64,000 bases of DNA from Medicago truncatula. Lineage: Eukaryota; Streptophyta; Magnoliopsida; Fabales; Fabaceae. The notes under the pieces were generated by a model, which did not search any database, was not told the origin of the DNA, and saw only the letters and a program-made list of their open reading frames with translations. Of this stretch, positions 23,760 through 34,538 are shown one piece after another; position 1 is the stretch's first letter, and every line of letters begins with the position of its first letter. A program made the translations under genes and the position numbers. Where the stretch lies: assembly GCF_003473485.1 (NCBI RefSeq), contig NC_053044.1, positions 1,562,501-1,626,500 of the forward strand, in the 5' to 3' direction.

Positions 23760-25271
23760 TCATCTCTTATATGGCTTCAAATGATAATTTTGAAACTCTG
23801 AACCAAATGTTATGGACTCTTGATCAAGCCTCTTCTTCAATCTCCTCCAAGTCCTCAACATATCAGACTGAATGAGACCTCTATATAGTGTCTCAAATGT
23901 AACTTTCTGAGGAAGAAACCCCTTTTCTATCATCTCAACAAAATATTGGCAAGCCTCCCTCCATTTCTTGCTCTCACACAACCCATGTATCAAAACCGTA
24001 TACGAATCTAAATCCGGTCCAACCCCACTCTCCATCATATCATTCCAAATCTCCTTAACAACACCAATCATATCCGCCTTCAAAAACATGGCAATCAAAA
24101 CCCCATAGGTATGTGTCGTCGGCTCACACAACCCATCCTCCTTCATCTTCTTAAAAAACTTCAAAGCCTTATCTGCATCCTTCCTCCCTCTATACTCCTT
24201 AAAGAAACAATTATACGTCGCAGCACAAGGACTCACACCATTCCTCACCATCTCATCAATCAAATCCTCCGCCTCTTCAATCCTCCCACACGAACAAAGA
24301 CACTTAATCACCGACGTATAAGTGACCACATTCGGACAAATCCCTTTCTCCTTCATCAAACCCAACTTATCCAAAACCAACTGCGGCTTATGCGCCCTAC
24401 TATAAACATGCAAAACAATCGAAAAGCTAGTCACATCCGGCTCAATCCCACTCTCACGCATTTCATCAAACACCTTCTCTGCATCCCTTATAGTCCTCTC
24501 AAATCTCTCCTCCGGATGCAAACTTGCCTTTCGACATATCCCATTCAATATCACATTATAAGTAACAACATTTGGTTCAACTCCTTTCACCTTCATCTCA
24601 TTCAAAAACGACAATGCCGTCTTAAACCTTCCAATCTTACACCAACCATATATCAAAACAGTATACATTTTGACATCAGCTACAAATCTATTAGAATTTC
24701 TGTTAAACAACTCGCAAGCGTGTTTAACGTAACCATACTTACATAACGTGTCAAGCAAGTAAGTGAAATGGTCTGATGTTAATTTAGTATCTGTATACGA
24801 TTCGATTTCATTGAAAGCGCGAACGGCTTGACGGGTTAAATTAGCAGAGATAAGTCTTTTAATGAGGATGAAAAAAGTGGTGGGTGTAGGAGGGAGGTTA
24901 ATTTGGTCCATTTCAACAATGAGTTGCGAAGCGAGGTCGAATTGATGAACTTTGGAGACAATATCAATGAGGAGATTGTAGGATTGAAGAGAGAGAGGTG
25001 GGTTTGGGAGAGATTTGGAGAAATTGTGAAGGGAAAGAGCGATTTTGGAGTGGTGTTTGAGGAGAGTTAGGGTTTGGGTTAAGAGAATTGGGGTTAGGGT
25101 TATGCCATTGAGTTGAAGGGAAGATTCTGTGAAGTGGTAAGGGTTGTGGTGTGTTAGGAGTATTTTGGAGATTAATTCGGCGTCGTTTTGGGTTTGTGAA
25201 GAGATTGAAGAGAAGAAGCGTGTGATGGAGGAGTTGAAATTGCGGTGTGAGGGTTTCAGAAGAAACGCCAT
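23760..25271 (-). CDS. P-class pentatricopeptide repeat (PPR) protein, organelle-targeted
   Basis: A single-exon gene of 503 residues. The ATG at 25271 (MAFLLKPSHRNFNSS) is chosen because the frame upstream lacks another ATG and what follows looks like a mitochondrial presequence (Arg/Ser-rich, RFFSSISSQ). From about residue 100 a run of roughly ten 35-residue PPR units is visible, for example VVTYNVILNGICRKA, VVTYTSVIKCLCSCGRIEEA and DLDSYTVLIHGLCESKKWRE. P-class PPR proteins bind single organellar RNAs in a sequence-specific way and affect their stability, splicing or translation. No E, DYW or SMR domain is seen. The C-terminus is short and basic (HLKPYKR). The 5' flank of this gene is part of the segmental duplication that continues to 31.7 kb, and a diverged copy of its first codons and leader lies near 29210-29330. 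Confidence 0.9.
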   Translation of the reverse strand: MAFLLKPSHRNFNSSITRFFSSISSQTQNDAELISKILLTHHNPYHFTESSLQLNGITLTPILLTQTLTLLKHHSKIALSLHNFSKSLPNPPLSLQSYNLLIDIVSKVHQFDLASQLIVEMDQINLPPTPTTFFILIKRLISANLTRQAVRAFNEIESYTDTKLTSDHFTYLLDTLCKYGYVKHACELFNRNSNRFVADVKMYTVLIYGWCKIGRFKTALSFLNEMKVKGVEPNVVTYNVILNGICRKASLHPEERFERTIRDAEKVFDEMRESGIEPDVTSFSIVLHVYSRAHKPQLVLDKLGLMKEKGICPNVVTYTSVIKCLCSCGRIEEAEDLIDEMVRNGVSPCAATYNCFFKEYRGRKDADKALKFFKKMKEDGLCEPTTHTYGVLIAMFLKADMIGVVKEIWNDMMESGVGPDLDSYTVLIHGLCESKKWREACQYFVEMIEKGFLPQKVTFETLYRGLIQSDMLRTWRRLKKRLDQESITFGSEFQNYHLKPYKR

Positions 25272-26032
25272 TTTTGAGTGAATGAGACCTAAAGCATGAG
25301 CAAGAAGATGAAGTATAAAAAATATGGACTGAATATGGACGAACGAAAGTCGTTTCAAATTATAGTGACTTACATAGTTTAAGGATTAATTTGATTTTTA
25401 ATGAATAATTCAGGGATCGGTTTACCAATTTGTAATGATTTTTGTTTCATAAAAAAAAAATCGATCAAATTTGTCTATGTATATATAATGTGGAAGCTGA
25501 CTTGGAACTTCACGTCAACGTCTAATCTGACACGTCAACATTGTTAACAGAGACATTTGACGGATGAATTAAATTGATTGATATTCATAAAATTCAGGAA
25601 CATATCGCCTCTTTCAAAATATTCAGGGATGAAATTAGTCGACGAAATAGCCTATTTATTAAAGAAATATGTGCGGAAAAAATAAATACTATTAATACCG
25701 ACACATTTGCATTGTTTTCTTCACTCTTCATGGATACCGACTATTAATCTATATGAGATTAGATGAGATAAGTACTAACTGATAGAACAGGGTATTAATT
25801 TGGGAAAAGAACTAGTAAAACTTTGTAAATAGTTTCAAAAGAGATACCGATTATTTATTTATTTTTAAGGAAAAAAGAGATACCGATTACCGATTATTGA
25901 CAGCACAGATATAAATTTGTTCAAGAAAAAGGATTTGGGATATCAAAGTTACAAGTGAAGTCATGAGTCATGACCCTAACAATTCTCTCAATTGAATTCC
26001 TATGGAGTGAATGAGTTAGTTATTAACATCAA

Positions 26033-26169
26033 TTTTTTTTTTCTTCAAATATTTTAGTGGCTAGAGCTCATACATTTTAAATGTGGAAAAGTGGAGTGTC
26101 AACGATTCGAATCCCTGCTTTTGCATAAATTATGCACCATGTCTACCAACTGAGATATGCTCACGAGAC
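26033..26169 (-). mobile_element. tRNA-derived SINE
   Basis: On the minus strand the element has an A-box-like TATCTCAGTTGGTAGACATG, a B-box-like GGATTCGAATC and an A-rich end. It is flanked by an identical 12-bp duplication, TATTAACATCAA, at 26021-26032 and 26170-26181. The duplicate unit B has the uninterrupted site (around 30518-30530), which confirms insertion and its borders. Confidence 0.88.
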
Positions 26170-26296
26170 TATTAACATCAAAATTTATTGTGAATGAATC
26201 AATTTTTTTTTATCTCATTCATTTATTAGCGATTATAGTTGTAAGCTTGTGAATTGTTGACTGAGTGAAGTTTCACTTCTTAAAGGCCTATATTTG

Positions 26297-27514
26297 TTTT
26301 TTTTTTTATAGAGAAAATAGCTTATAACTTTTCATTAAAAATCAAAGTCGAGATACAAAGAGGTACATCATCAAAAACATGGGAACTAGTTAGGGAAATG
26401 GCCTCTGGAGCAAGAGTATGAGCGACCATATTCGCTTGTCTCCGACTAAACTCCACCTTAGAGTTTTCAAAACAATCATTGCAATTCTTCCTACATTCAT
26501 CCATTATATCTCCAAACTCGGATATATCATTCCCGCCCTTATTGAAATAATCCACAACTTTCTTGGCATCCAACTCAAAATCTACATTCGAAAGTTGTAA
26601 TTCTCGCACCTATTGAATAGCATGGTAAAGACCTAATGCTTCGCCTACATCCAAAGAGCAAACGGGAATCGACCACAATGTTTTAGCTTTGATAAAATTC
26701 ATGTATTCATCTCTAATACACAACCCAAAACCAACACAATTCAATGCTTCCGAAAAAGACGCATCGACATTGCATTTTAACCTTCCTTGGTGCGGTTTCA
26801 GCCATTTGCACTGAACTGACAGCGTTACTGTTGCTGCAGAATTTATCATGACAGTAGCTGCAAAATCTGCCATGACAGCTAGTGGTGACCTGCAGGTGTC
26901 AGGTGCCACTGCATCCCCTAACTCTACTATAATTATCATATTATGCATGATATGTCCAACGGAACATTGTTGTTGCAGTGGATTGACGAGTTTGGAAACC
27001 CCCCAAGGGCGTATGTTTGATCCTCGTTAGCTTCTTTTTTTATATTATCCATTGTATTATTAATACTTTACTCAAAAAAAGAGGTTCCAATGGGAATTGA
27101 ACCACATTCTCTATGGTAGTTTCAGGAAAATAAACCACTAGGCTAATTCATAATTTTGTCAATAACTTAAAACGGATTTATATATATTCTAAACATATTT
27201 GGCACCCTCAGAAAAAAAGTTCAAGATCCTCCACTAATGACAGCAGTAGTATGTGGTGCAGCTCCAGCAGCCCCACTTATTTGCTTCTTACAATTTGCGA
27301 AATTCCAGTTCTGTAGCATTTGCTTCGCGCGCTCAACAATAACCTGCCCAATGTCCGTAACATTCTCCCAAACACGTAAATTACGGCTTTTCCAAACACT
27401 CCACAATAATGTTGTAATCTGTTATGCTTGGCCTTGTGGCAGCTCTTGTAACAGAGTGAAAATAATTTCAGATGTGGTGTTGCTTTTCTGCATTACAGAA
27501 ATCACTTTATTTTT
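26297..27514 (-). mobile_element. Minus-strand LINE relic with RNase H, itself interrupted
   Basis: A T-run at 26297-26307 is the poly(A) of a minus-strand element. Minus-strand frames show RNase H (26948-26322: LKCNVDASFSEALN, VDFELDAKKVVDYF, SRRQANMVAHTLA) and, upstream, the end of the reverse transcriptase (27406-27221: MWSVWKSRNLRVWE). About 260 bp of unrelated sequence (roughly 26950-27215) separates the two parts, and frames are broken. Unit B of the duplication lacks this insert at the matching GGCCTAT...TTGTTGTGAAC site. Confidence 0.75.
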
Positions 27515-27799
27515 ATTATTGTTGTGAACATATCTTAAGAAAATAAATTCTAATATTTTATTATTTTTATTTTTTCTCTTTTTCAAATGTTGCCCCTACC
27601 TATCATAAAAAGCTAGAAATTTAACAAATAGAAAAATAATTTTTATTTTACCTTATCGATTGAGCGAGATAAAGAGGAAAAAATGACAAATTGGTAATCT
27701 ATAAATGCAAAAATATAATAAACAAATAAACAAAGGATATGGTTCTTACAATATAAGAGATAAATAAAATTCTACTTGTTGCAAGTTTAGGAGAAAAAT

Positions 27800-28087
27800 A
27801 TGACTAAAATTATTAAGTTTGTTCATGTGATGATCCTCTTTATTTTGTTATTTTTTGTTGTAACTAACGTTAATGGTAAATCAATTTATGTTTTCTTTTC
27901 TTAACTTTATTGTTTATCTTATACAAAATCTTTCACCCCTTTAAATAATATTTGTTTCTTCTTGTTTTATATCACAGGAAAGTGGCCAAGTTGCAAAGAA
28001 GCTATTGATTGTGGAATAAACTTTTGCATTCGTCCTTTCAAAGCAAAATGCATGATGTTCACTTGTTTTTGTGTTCAAAATCCATGA
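27800..28087 (+). CDS. Nodule cysteine-rich (NCR)-type secreted peptide, copy 1
   Basis: Two exons, 27800-27875 and 27978-28087, joined by a 102-nt GT/AG intron, encode 61 residues. Exon 1 is a hydrophobic signal peptide starting MTKIIKFVHVM and ending about NVNG. Exon 2 encodes the mature peptide, starting KWPSCKEAIDC, with six cysteines spaced C-x5-C-x4-C-x7-C-x4-C-x-C. Both the gene structure and this spacing are typical of NCR peptides, which nodule cells of IRLC legumes secrete towards rhizobial bacteroids to drive their differentiation. Expression in nodules is inferred from family only. The unit lies in a segmental duplication; its partner is at 31111-31392, and the signal peptides differ by one residue (Ile12 versus Val12). 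The mature part has four basic side chains and ends VQNP. Confidence 0.9.
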
Positions 28088-28529
28088 TGTTCCAAATTGT
28101 ATGTCACTTTAGAAAAAATATTTATCTCAAATTGTATGTCACTTTAGAATATTAATGAAATATTAGTGTTATCTTTTCTATTATATCCTTAACTATTTAT
28201 TACTCTTTCTTTTTTCAATTCTTTCATTTATTTTTCTCATATCATTTATTAAGGATAATTTTGTAAACCAACTCATAATATCTCTTTCCCACACAATATT
28301 AATTACATTTCTTAATATGTGTGAAATGTCCAAAACGTCATACAATTTGGGAGTATTACTTTTATAATTTGTCTTCACTTTGATTTGCAGACTTAGAGAG
28401 TTAATGAATAAATAGTTTTTATTGTGTACTTGGTTTTTAATCAATAATTAAATTATTAATATTAATGAAAGTCACAATTATATTCCTTAAAAAAATCACA
28501 GTTATAATAAAAAAAAAATATTGGCATAG

Positions 28530-29010
28530 AGTACTTCATTTTTTTTAAAAGGTTAAAAAAGTATATATTAAAAAGAAATAAGTGTCTAACACAAGATGTA
28601 TTAAAGGAAACATAAAAGTTCAAGAATTACATCATACAATCATACAATCGAAGCTATTACAAGTAGCCAAAAACATAATGGAAAAAAAAAAGAAAAAAAA
28701 AAAAAACTCTCTTTAAACAAAGCAAAGGTGTCGACTTTCAAGTAGGGTAGTCAAAATCAAAACAAATTGTAATTTGATTTTAACCATTAGAAGATTTGAA
28801 TTTTTAACTTTTTCAATAGGGAAAAAAGAGTCGATGTCCTGTTGTTAAAAATTCTCTCATTGTGGTCCTTCAAAATAATGAATAGTGCCGAAATTCAGAG
28901 AATATTAAAAGTTGTGCGGGAATTTTTAGAGAATCCTCTATCCCACTAAATTGAATAGAATGAACTTGTAGATTACCCTATGATACAAAATAATACCTAG
29001 CAACCCTGCA
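28530..29010. other. AT-rich spacer between duplication units
   Basis: Contains A-runs around 28679-28706. No gene or element ends are supported. Confidence 0.35.
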
Positions 29011-29018
29011 GTCAAATA

Positions 29019-29230
29019 TCAAAGTTGATTGTAGTAGTTACATTGAAAGAATAAGTGTTTATGGTTTTCCACAATATCACAACTAAACGAACATAAAATA
29101 TATGTATTTGCCAAGATGTGACCTCTATACAGGTTGTCTTTGGTAGGTGGGAGGTTAATTTTAAGGTTGCCATAAAAAAATCTGCAAGTCTTTTTTAGTG
29201 AATCGAGGAGGTGAAATTGGGTTGTGAGGA
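29019..29230 (-). mobile_element. LINE zinc-binding domain fragment
   Basis: The minus-strand translation carries the zinc-binding connector of plant non-LTR reverse transcriptases (LPPTKDNLYRGHI, then ENHKHLFFQCNYY). Only this piece is present. It abuts the left border of duplication unit B. Confidence 0.6.
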
Positions 29231-29337
29231 TTTGAGAAGAAACACCATCATCGAGTTGTTTCGACAAATCTTTGAGTGAATGAGACTTAAAGCACGAGCA
29301 AGAAGATGAAGTATAAAAAAATATGGACTCAACGGCC

Positions 29338-29915
29338 TATTTTGTCCCTAAATTTGTATGCATTGATTTTATCGTCCCCAATTTTTTTGAAATAACCAAT
29401 ATGTCTTTGAATTTTACAGACGTCGATCAAATTGATCTCTCAATTAAGTATAGATGTTAATGTGTTGACGTGTCACATTAAGTCCTGATATGATGTTCCA
29501 AGTCAGCTTCCACGTGTATAAGGAAAAATTTGATCGAAAATTTTTGAATTTTATTTTTGAAACGAAAGTCGTTACAAATTGTTACATTGTCAAATCGATT
29601 TGATATTGAGTGACATAATTCAGGGATTGATTTGATATTGTAACAATTTGTAATGATTTTCATTTAAAAAGAAAAAAAATATCAAAAAATTTCGATCAAA
29701 TTCGTCCATGTACACGTGGAAGCTGACTTGGAACTTCACATTAGCGTCTATCCTGACAGTGACACACCAACATTGTTAACGGAAAGACTTAATAGAAGGA
29801 CTAAATTGACTGACATTCATAAAATTTAGGGACGTATTGACTATTTCAAAATATTTAAGGATCAAATTGATCGATGCGTACAAATTTGAGGTCTAAGTAA
29901 CCTATTCACTCAAAA
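29338..29915. mobile_element. Fold-back element with long inverted arms
   Basis: The left arm starts GGCCTATTTTGTCCCTAAAT, and the right arm, read in reverse, starts AATAGGTTACTTAGACC. Both arms then share blocks such as AAATTTGTA, CCAAGTCAGCTTCCACGTGT and a TTTGATCGAAA stretch, over roughly 200-250 bp each. Unit A keeps only one arm (about 25430-25660). No coding capacity. Confidence 0.7.
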
Positions 29916-30627
29916 AAATATGTGGGGAAATGACTTCAAGTTAAAAAGATAAAGAATAAACAATAAAAAAAAAAAAAAAAAACAATAAGCCATCATTTTA
30001 AACTATTGATCTACGATCCAAATTTAAGCTTAGGTATTTTAAAATATAAAAACTAAATATTTATTTTTATTTGGATCATCCGATCAAAATTGAACGACTA
30101 TCAATGCATGTGATTACGACAACAACGTGATTGTAGGGAATTTGATTTTGATGTATAGTTAGGTGTTGTATGAATTTACCACCATCGTGGTACTATCGAC
30201 TATGCAAAGCAAGCTATAATTGGTGGTTTTTGTGTGGCGGGCTTACGGACGAGAGACACATTTACGTTTTCTTCCCTCTTCATGGATACTAACTATTAAT
30301 CTATATGAGTTGAGATAAATACTAACTAGTAGAACAAGGTATTGATTTGAGAAAAGAACTAGTAAAACTTTGTTAATAGTTTCAAAAGAGATACCTATTA
30401 TTGAGAGAACAAATAAAAATTTGTTCAAGAAAAAGGATTTGGGATATCAAAGTTACAAGTGAAGTCATGACCCTAACAATTCTCTCAATTGAATTTCTAA
30501 TGGAGTGACTGAGTGAGATATGAACATAAAATTTTATTGTGAATGTATCTATTCTTTATCTCATCCATTTATTAGATATTATTGTTAACCGAGTGAAGTA
30601 TCTCTTCTTCAAGGCCTATCTTGTTGT

Positions 30628-30837
30628 CACGGCCGTTTATGAGATTTTGATGGTCTAAAGCGAACCTACAATTTGAATCCTAACTAATAAATATATAAAA
30701 ACATTAAATTTGATAAAAAACTAAGCAATTTTTTTATGGCTTAATAGACCCCTAAAAATAAATTGGGACCTAAATTTTATACTTATTTTTTGGGGCCTAG
30801 GGCAGTTCCCCATTCGCCTTCCTCAAATACGGCCCTG
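30628..30837. mobile_element. 210-bp hAT-like MITE
   Basis: Ends CACGGCCGT...ACGGCCCTG form an inverted repeat related to CAGGGCCGT. The flanks are the 8-bp near-duplication CTTGTTGT (30620-30627) and CCTGTTGT (30838-30845). Unit A, despite its own LINE here, keeps the outer flanks GGCCTAT and TTGTTGTGAAC, which locates the pre-insertion site. The 8-bp duplication is typical of the hAT superfamily. Confidence 0.75.
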
Positions 30838-31110
30838 CCTGTTGTGAACTTATCTTCAGAAAACTTTGTATTTTATTATTCTTATTTTTGCTCCTTTTCA
30901 ATTTTTGCCCCTACCTATCATAAAAGGTTAGAAATTTAACAAATAGAAAAATAATGGATACTTTACCTTATCGAGCGAGGAAAAGGGGCAAACATGACAA
31001 ATTTATAATCTATATGTGCAAAAATTTATTAAGCAAATAAACAAAGCATGTAATTCTTACAACATAAGAGATAAATAAAATTCTATTTGTTGCAAGTTTA
31101 GGAGAAAAAT

Positions 31111-31392
31111 ATGACTAAAATTATTAAGTTTGTTCATGTGATGGTCCTCTTTATTTTGTTATTTTTTGTTGTAACTAACGTTAATGGTAAATCAATTTAT
31201 GTTTTCTTTTCTTAACTTTATTGTTTATCTTATACAAAATCTTTCACCCCTTTAAATAATATTTGTTTCTTCTTGTTTTATATCACAGGAAAGTGGCCAA
31301 GTTGCAAAGAAGCTATTGATTGTGGAGAAAACTTTTGCATTAGTCGTTTTAGAGTAAAATGCTGGAGGTTCAAATGTTTTTGTATTCTGTGA
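31111..31392 (+). CDS. Nodule cysteine-rich (NCR)-type secreted peptide, copy 2
   Basis: Two exons, 31111-31186 and 31289-31392, with a 102-nt GT/AG intron, encode 59 residues. The signal peptide is nearly identical to copy 1. The mature peptide starts KWPSCKEAIDCGENFC and keeps the same C-x5-C-x4-C-x7-C-x4-C-x-C pattern. After the third cysteine it has diverged strongly: ISRFRVK and WRFK replace IRPFKAK and MMFT, and the C-terminus is shorter (CIL). Variation is therefore concentrated between the cysteines of exon 2, while the intron and exon 1 stay almost unchanged. This pattern is common in NCR families. The copy-2 peptide is more basic. Function as a nodule peptide directed at symbiotic bacteria is inferred from family. 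Confidence 0.9.
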
Positions 31393-31719
31393 TAAGAGTT
31401 TGACATTGTAACTTCAACGGACAAAATCTATATCATGCTAGTGATGATGAAAGTAATCAAAATAGTAATAATTTTGATAAAATATATTTTGCTTTTAAGC
31501 CTGCAACTTATTTGTATGTCATAATGTTATTACTTTAATAATTTGTCTACACTTTAATTTACACTTTGGTTGGCCTTTGAACTTCTTTTACAGACTTAGA
31601 AAGTTAATGAAGAGATAGTTTCTATTGTGTACTTGGATTTTAATCAATAATTAAACTATTAATATTTAAATATGTCACAATTATAATATAAAAAAAAAAT
31701 TATTGGCATATAGTACTCC

Positions 31720-32560
31720 ATTATTGTTACTGATTTAGAGTTGTATGCAATACAAGCTACAGTTAATGTGAATAATATACCAAATTAACATGATGATAAA
31801 CAAAACAATGAATCATATATCCATATATAGTACTATTAAAACATATATTATTACTTCATAAAAATACACAAACACACACAAAAGTCTTTTACTGTTTTCT
31901 TTAATGGTCAAGTCTTTTACTAGTTAAAAGTAAATTTTAATATATTAATTAATATAGATATTATAAAAAAAAAGTTCGAGTTTACGAGTTTACCTGTTTT
32001 GGGCCAGTTTTCTATTAAAATTCAATTCATTTTCTAAACGAGTTCATCTCTCCCATTTGTGTTTTTCATTTCTCCCATCTCTCTAGAGAATAACTGAGTA
32101 CCACCACCCTTTTCTCTCCCCTCCATCATCCAAACCCTTGTTTCAAGATGTAGCCTTCAACAAGGGTGCGCAGGTTGGGAGAATACATCTCCACTGACAC
32201 GCATTTCAAACAATCGTTGGGGTTGTTGAGATTTGTCGTCGCCTCCGCATACACGCACATCATGTGGTTCTTTGATTGTCTTCGACACATCACCGCCTTC
32301 CCCCTATGGTTTATGGTGGATGGTGACTGTAGGTTTCAGATCGTAGTCGGCGTTTTTCTACCGCTGATGTTCTATCATCAATTGTAAATAGTGGTGCTTC
32401 GTGATCGCCAGGGAGTTGATGGTACGTGATCCGATTTTCATGTTGACGATCGATTCATTGTTCTTTTTTGATGTATTGCCCGTTAGAGTTTATTCACATG
32501 AATTTACTGGGTCAAGTTTTATGTTCCCACATTTTTCCCTTTTTTGAATAATATATATGA
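31720..32560. other. Intergenic, unassigned frame only
   Basis: Nothing recognisable except a 73-residue plus-strand frame at 32166-32387 without known domain. Downstream text around 32460-32600 resembles 63700-63850 (GGGTCAAGTTTTATGT versus GGGTTAGATTTTATGT, then AACT(C/T)AGTTGGACAC) and is probably a retroelement 3' tail. Confidence 0.35.
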
Positions 32561-32606
32561 GCAATTGACAAAAGATTAGAGCAGGGTACCAACTCAGTTG
32601 GACACT

Positions 32607-32690
32607 TTTTTTTTGTGGTGGTCGGGGTTCGAACCTCAAACCTTGCATTTATGCATTGTCCCTACCAACTGAGTTAAGCTAACGAAGCCA
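32607..32690 (-). mobile_element. tRNA-related SINE fragment
   Basis: The minus strand reads TTAACTCAGTTGGTAGGGAC (A-box-like), then GAGGTTCGAACCCCG (B-box-like), then an A-run (T-run at 32607-32616 on the plus strand). Similar copies lie at 63346-63450 (minus) and 50225-50361 (plus). Target duplications are unclear. Confidence 0.6.
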
Positions 32691-32757
32691 TCTGTTTACA
32701 ATATTATATTAACTTACATATGTCATGCATATAATAAATTATATGTAATTTTAATTT

Positions 32758-33772
32758 GACTGGTGCTAGTCACACCCCAAAAAAAACAAGTTACACCCCA
32801 GAATGACTAATATACCCTTTAACTAAAATAAAATTTTCAAATCAACTAAATTTACATTAACGTAAATTGAACATAAGTAAACTTAATTTACATTAACCTA
32901 AATTGAACATAAGTAAACTTAATTTACATTAACCTAGATTGAACGTAAGTAAACTGAATTTACAAACTTAATTTACATTAACCTAGATTGAACGTAAGTA
33001 AATTTAATTTACATTAACCTAGATTGAACAGAAGTAAACTTAATTTACATTAATCTAGATTGAACGTAAGTAAACTTAATTTACATTAACCTAGATTAAA
33101 CGTAAGTAAACTAAATTTACAAACTTAATTTACATTAACCTAGATTGAACGTAAGTAAACTGAATTTACATTAACCTAGATTGAACGTAAGTAAACTTAA
33201 TTTACATTAACCTAGATTGAACGTAAGTAAACTGAATTTACACTAACCTCTTATATACATATGTAAACTAAATTTACATTAATCTAAATTGAACATAAGT
33301 AAACTTAATTTACATTAACCTAGATTGAATGTAAGTAAACTGAATTTTACACTAATCTAAATTGAACATACGTAAACTTGAATTTACATTAACCTACATA
33401 CGTAAACTACACTAACCCGTTTTATATACATACACGTAAACTTAATTTACACTAACCTCTCACTTAAAATCAAATTGACAGACATATCTCATACCAAAAC
33501 AAACAATAAACAAATAGAAACTCATCGAAAATGAAATTCATGAAATTCACTAACCTTTATGAATATAGTACAGATCAATAACAAAGATGTTGATTCAGAT
33601 ATTGGTTGCACATCTATGGTGATTTGTGGATGAAAGGGGGTAAGGGTTCAGAATGATCATAAAAGATGGGTTTTTAAAAATTTACATGAAGAGGGCAATT
33701 TTGATATTATTGTAAAATTTTAAATAAATTTGGGTGTAACTTGTTTTTTTTTTGGTGTGACTAGCACCAGTC
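32758..33772. mobile_element. Mutator-like MITE with internal minisatellite
   Basis: Terminal inverted repeats of about 40 bp start GACTGGTGCTAGTCACACC at both ends (32758 on plus, 33772 on minus) and share CAAGTTACACCC further in. The flanks are a perfect 9-bp duplication, TTTTAATTT, at 32749-32757 and 33773-33781. A 9-bp duplication fits the Mutator superfamily. The interior has no coding frame and is mostly a 36-bp tandem array. Confidence 0.88.
32850..33465 (+). repeat. 36-bp minisatellite
   Basis: About fifteen diverged units built from TTAATTTACATTAACC followed by TAGATTGAACGTAAGTAAAC. Two units carry an extra 13 bp (GAATTTACAAAC type), giving 49-bp spacing. Toward 33240-33465 units become shorter and more variable. 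The array is wholly inside the Mutator-like element. Confidence 0.9.
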
Positions 33773-34538
33773 TTTTAATTTTAGATAAACTCGAAATTTT
33801 ATCCACGTGAACTTAACTCAGTTAATATGGATATTACATATTATATACAGGGACTGAAGTTTAAACCCCATATTAAATTGTGTGAACTCTAACCATTGGA
33901 TTACCAAACAAAAACAAAAACTCGAAATTCACAAATCAAGTTTATTTAAGTCAAACGAATTGAGGCAACTCAGGAGTCTTAAAACCTTGGGTGGAACTCC
34001 TATAAATTTATGTCTACATAATTATATAGTATCACTTCAGGTTTTTACCAAAGCAACTCACCTTTTGCTTCACGTCGACCAATTATTTAACCAAAAACAA
34101 AAATGGAGTCGGCCAATTTCATTGAATGGACAAAAAACAAGAAGAATAAAATAGTCCGTGACTATGAAGACACGTGTTTGGCTGCTGCTGCAAACTCACC
34201 CATCGTACTACAAATTATTTCAACGGTCGTGAATGACGGACGATCCCAAATCTTCAACAACAAAAAATCAGGCTTTTTTTTTTATGTCTGCCCCACTTGT
34301 GAGTTTTTATTACCAATGTGCCCCATTTGAAAAATTAAATACCAATATGTTTTAGGTGAGATTTTGAAGCATGAATATACCAAATCAAATGGCGCACTCA
34401 AAGGTGATGTAGCAACGAGTTTGCCAATTGAAATGACGGACTCGTGATGACCTTTTCCCTTATTTTTTGAAATGATGGACTCATAAACACACTTAAAGTC
34501 GGAGTGATTAAGTTTTACACTCACGAAACTATCGAGAA

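Larger units (their letters stand above)
25241..28520. repeat. Segmental duplication unit A (PPR 5' flank to NCR-1)
   Basis: Matches unit B (29210-31715) collinearly: PPR leader (GAGCAAGAAGATGAAGTATA), inverted-repeat element arm, a TTCATGGATAC / ACTATTAATCTATATGAG block, GGATTTGGGATATCAAAGTT, the NCR gene with intron, and the 3' flank (TTAATCAATAATTAAA). Unit A contains a SINE (26033-26169) and a minus-strand LINE (from 26297) that unit B lacks. Confidence 0.85.
29210..31715. repeat. Segmental duplication unit B (truncated PPR leader to NCR-2)
   Basis: Collinear with 25241-28520 but carrying only a stub of the PPR 5' end (near 29210-29330), so the unit was cut within that gene. It holds a complete fold-back element at 29338-29915 and an hAT-like MITE at 30628-30837, and ends after the NCR-2 3' flank. 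Confidence 0.85.

Noticed and set aside
24111-24746. 211-codon plus-strand frame inside the PPR gene
   Set aside because: Antisense shadow of repeat codons. No recognisable domain.
32166-32387. 73-codon frame with hydrophobic segments
   Set aside because: No family recognised and no conserved neighbour; left as unassigned sequence.
32850-33465. CRISPR-like array
   Set aside because: The units are directly adjacent without unique spacers, and the array is inside a plant DNA transposon.
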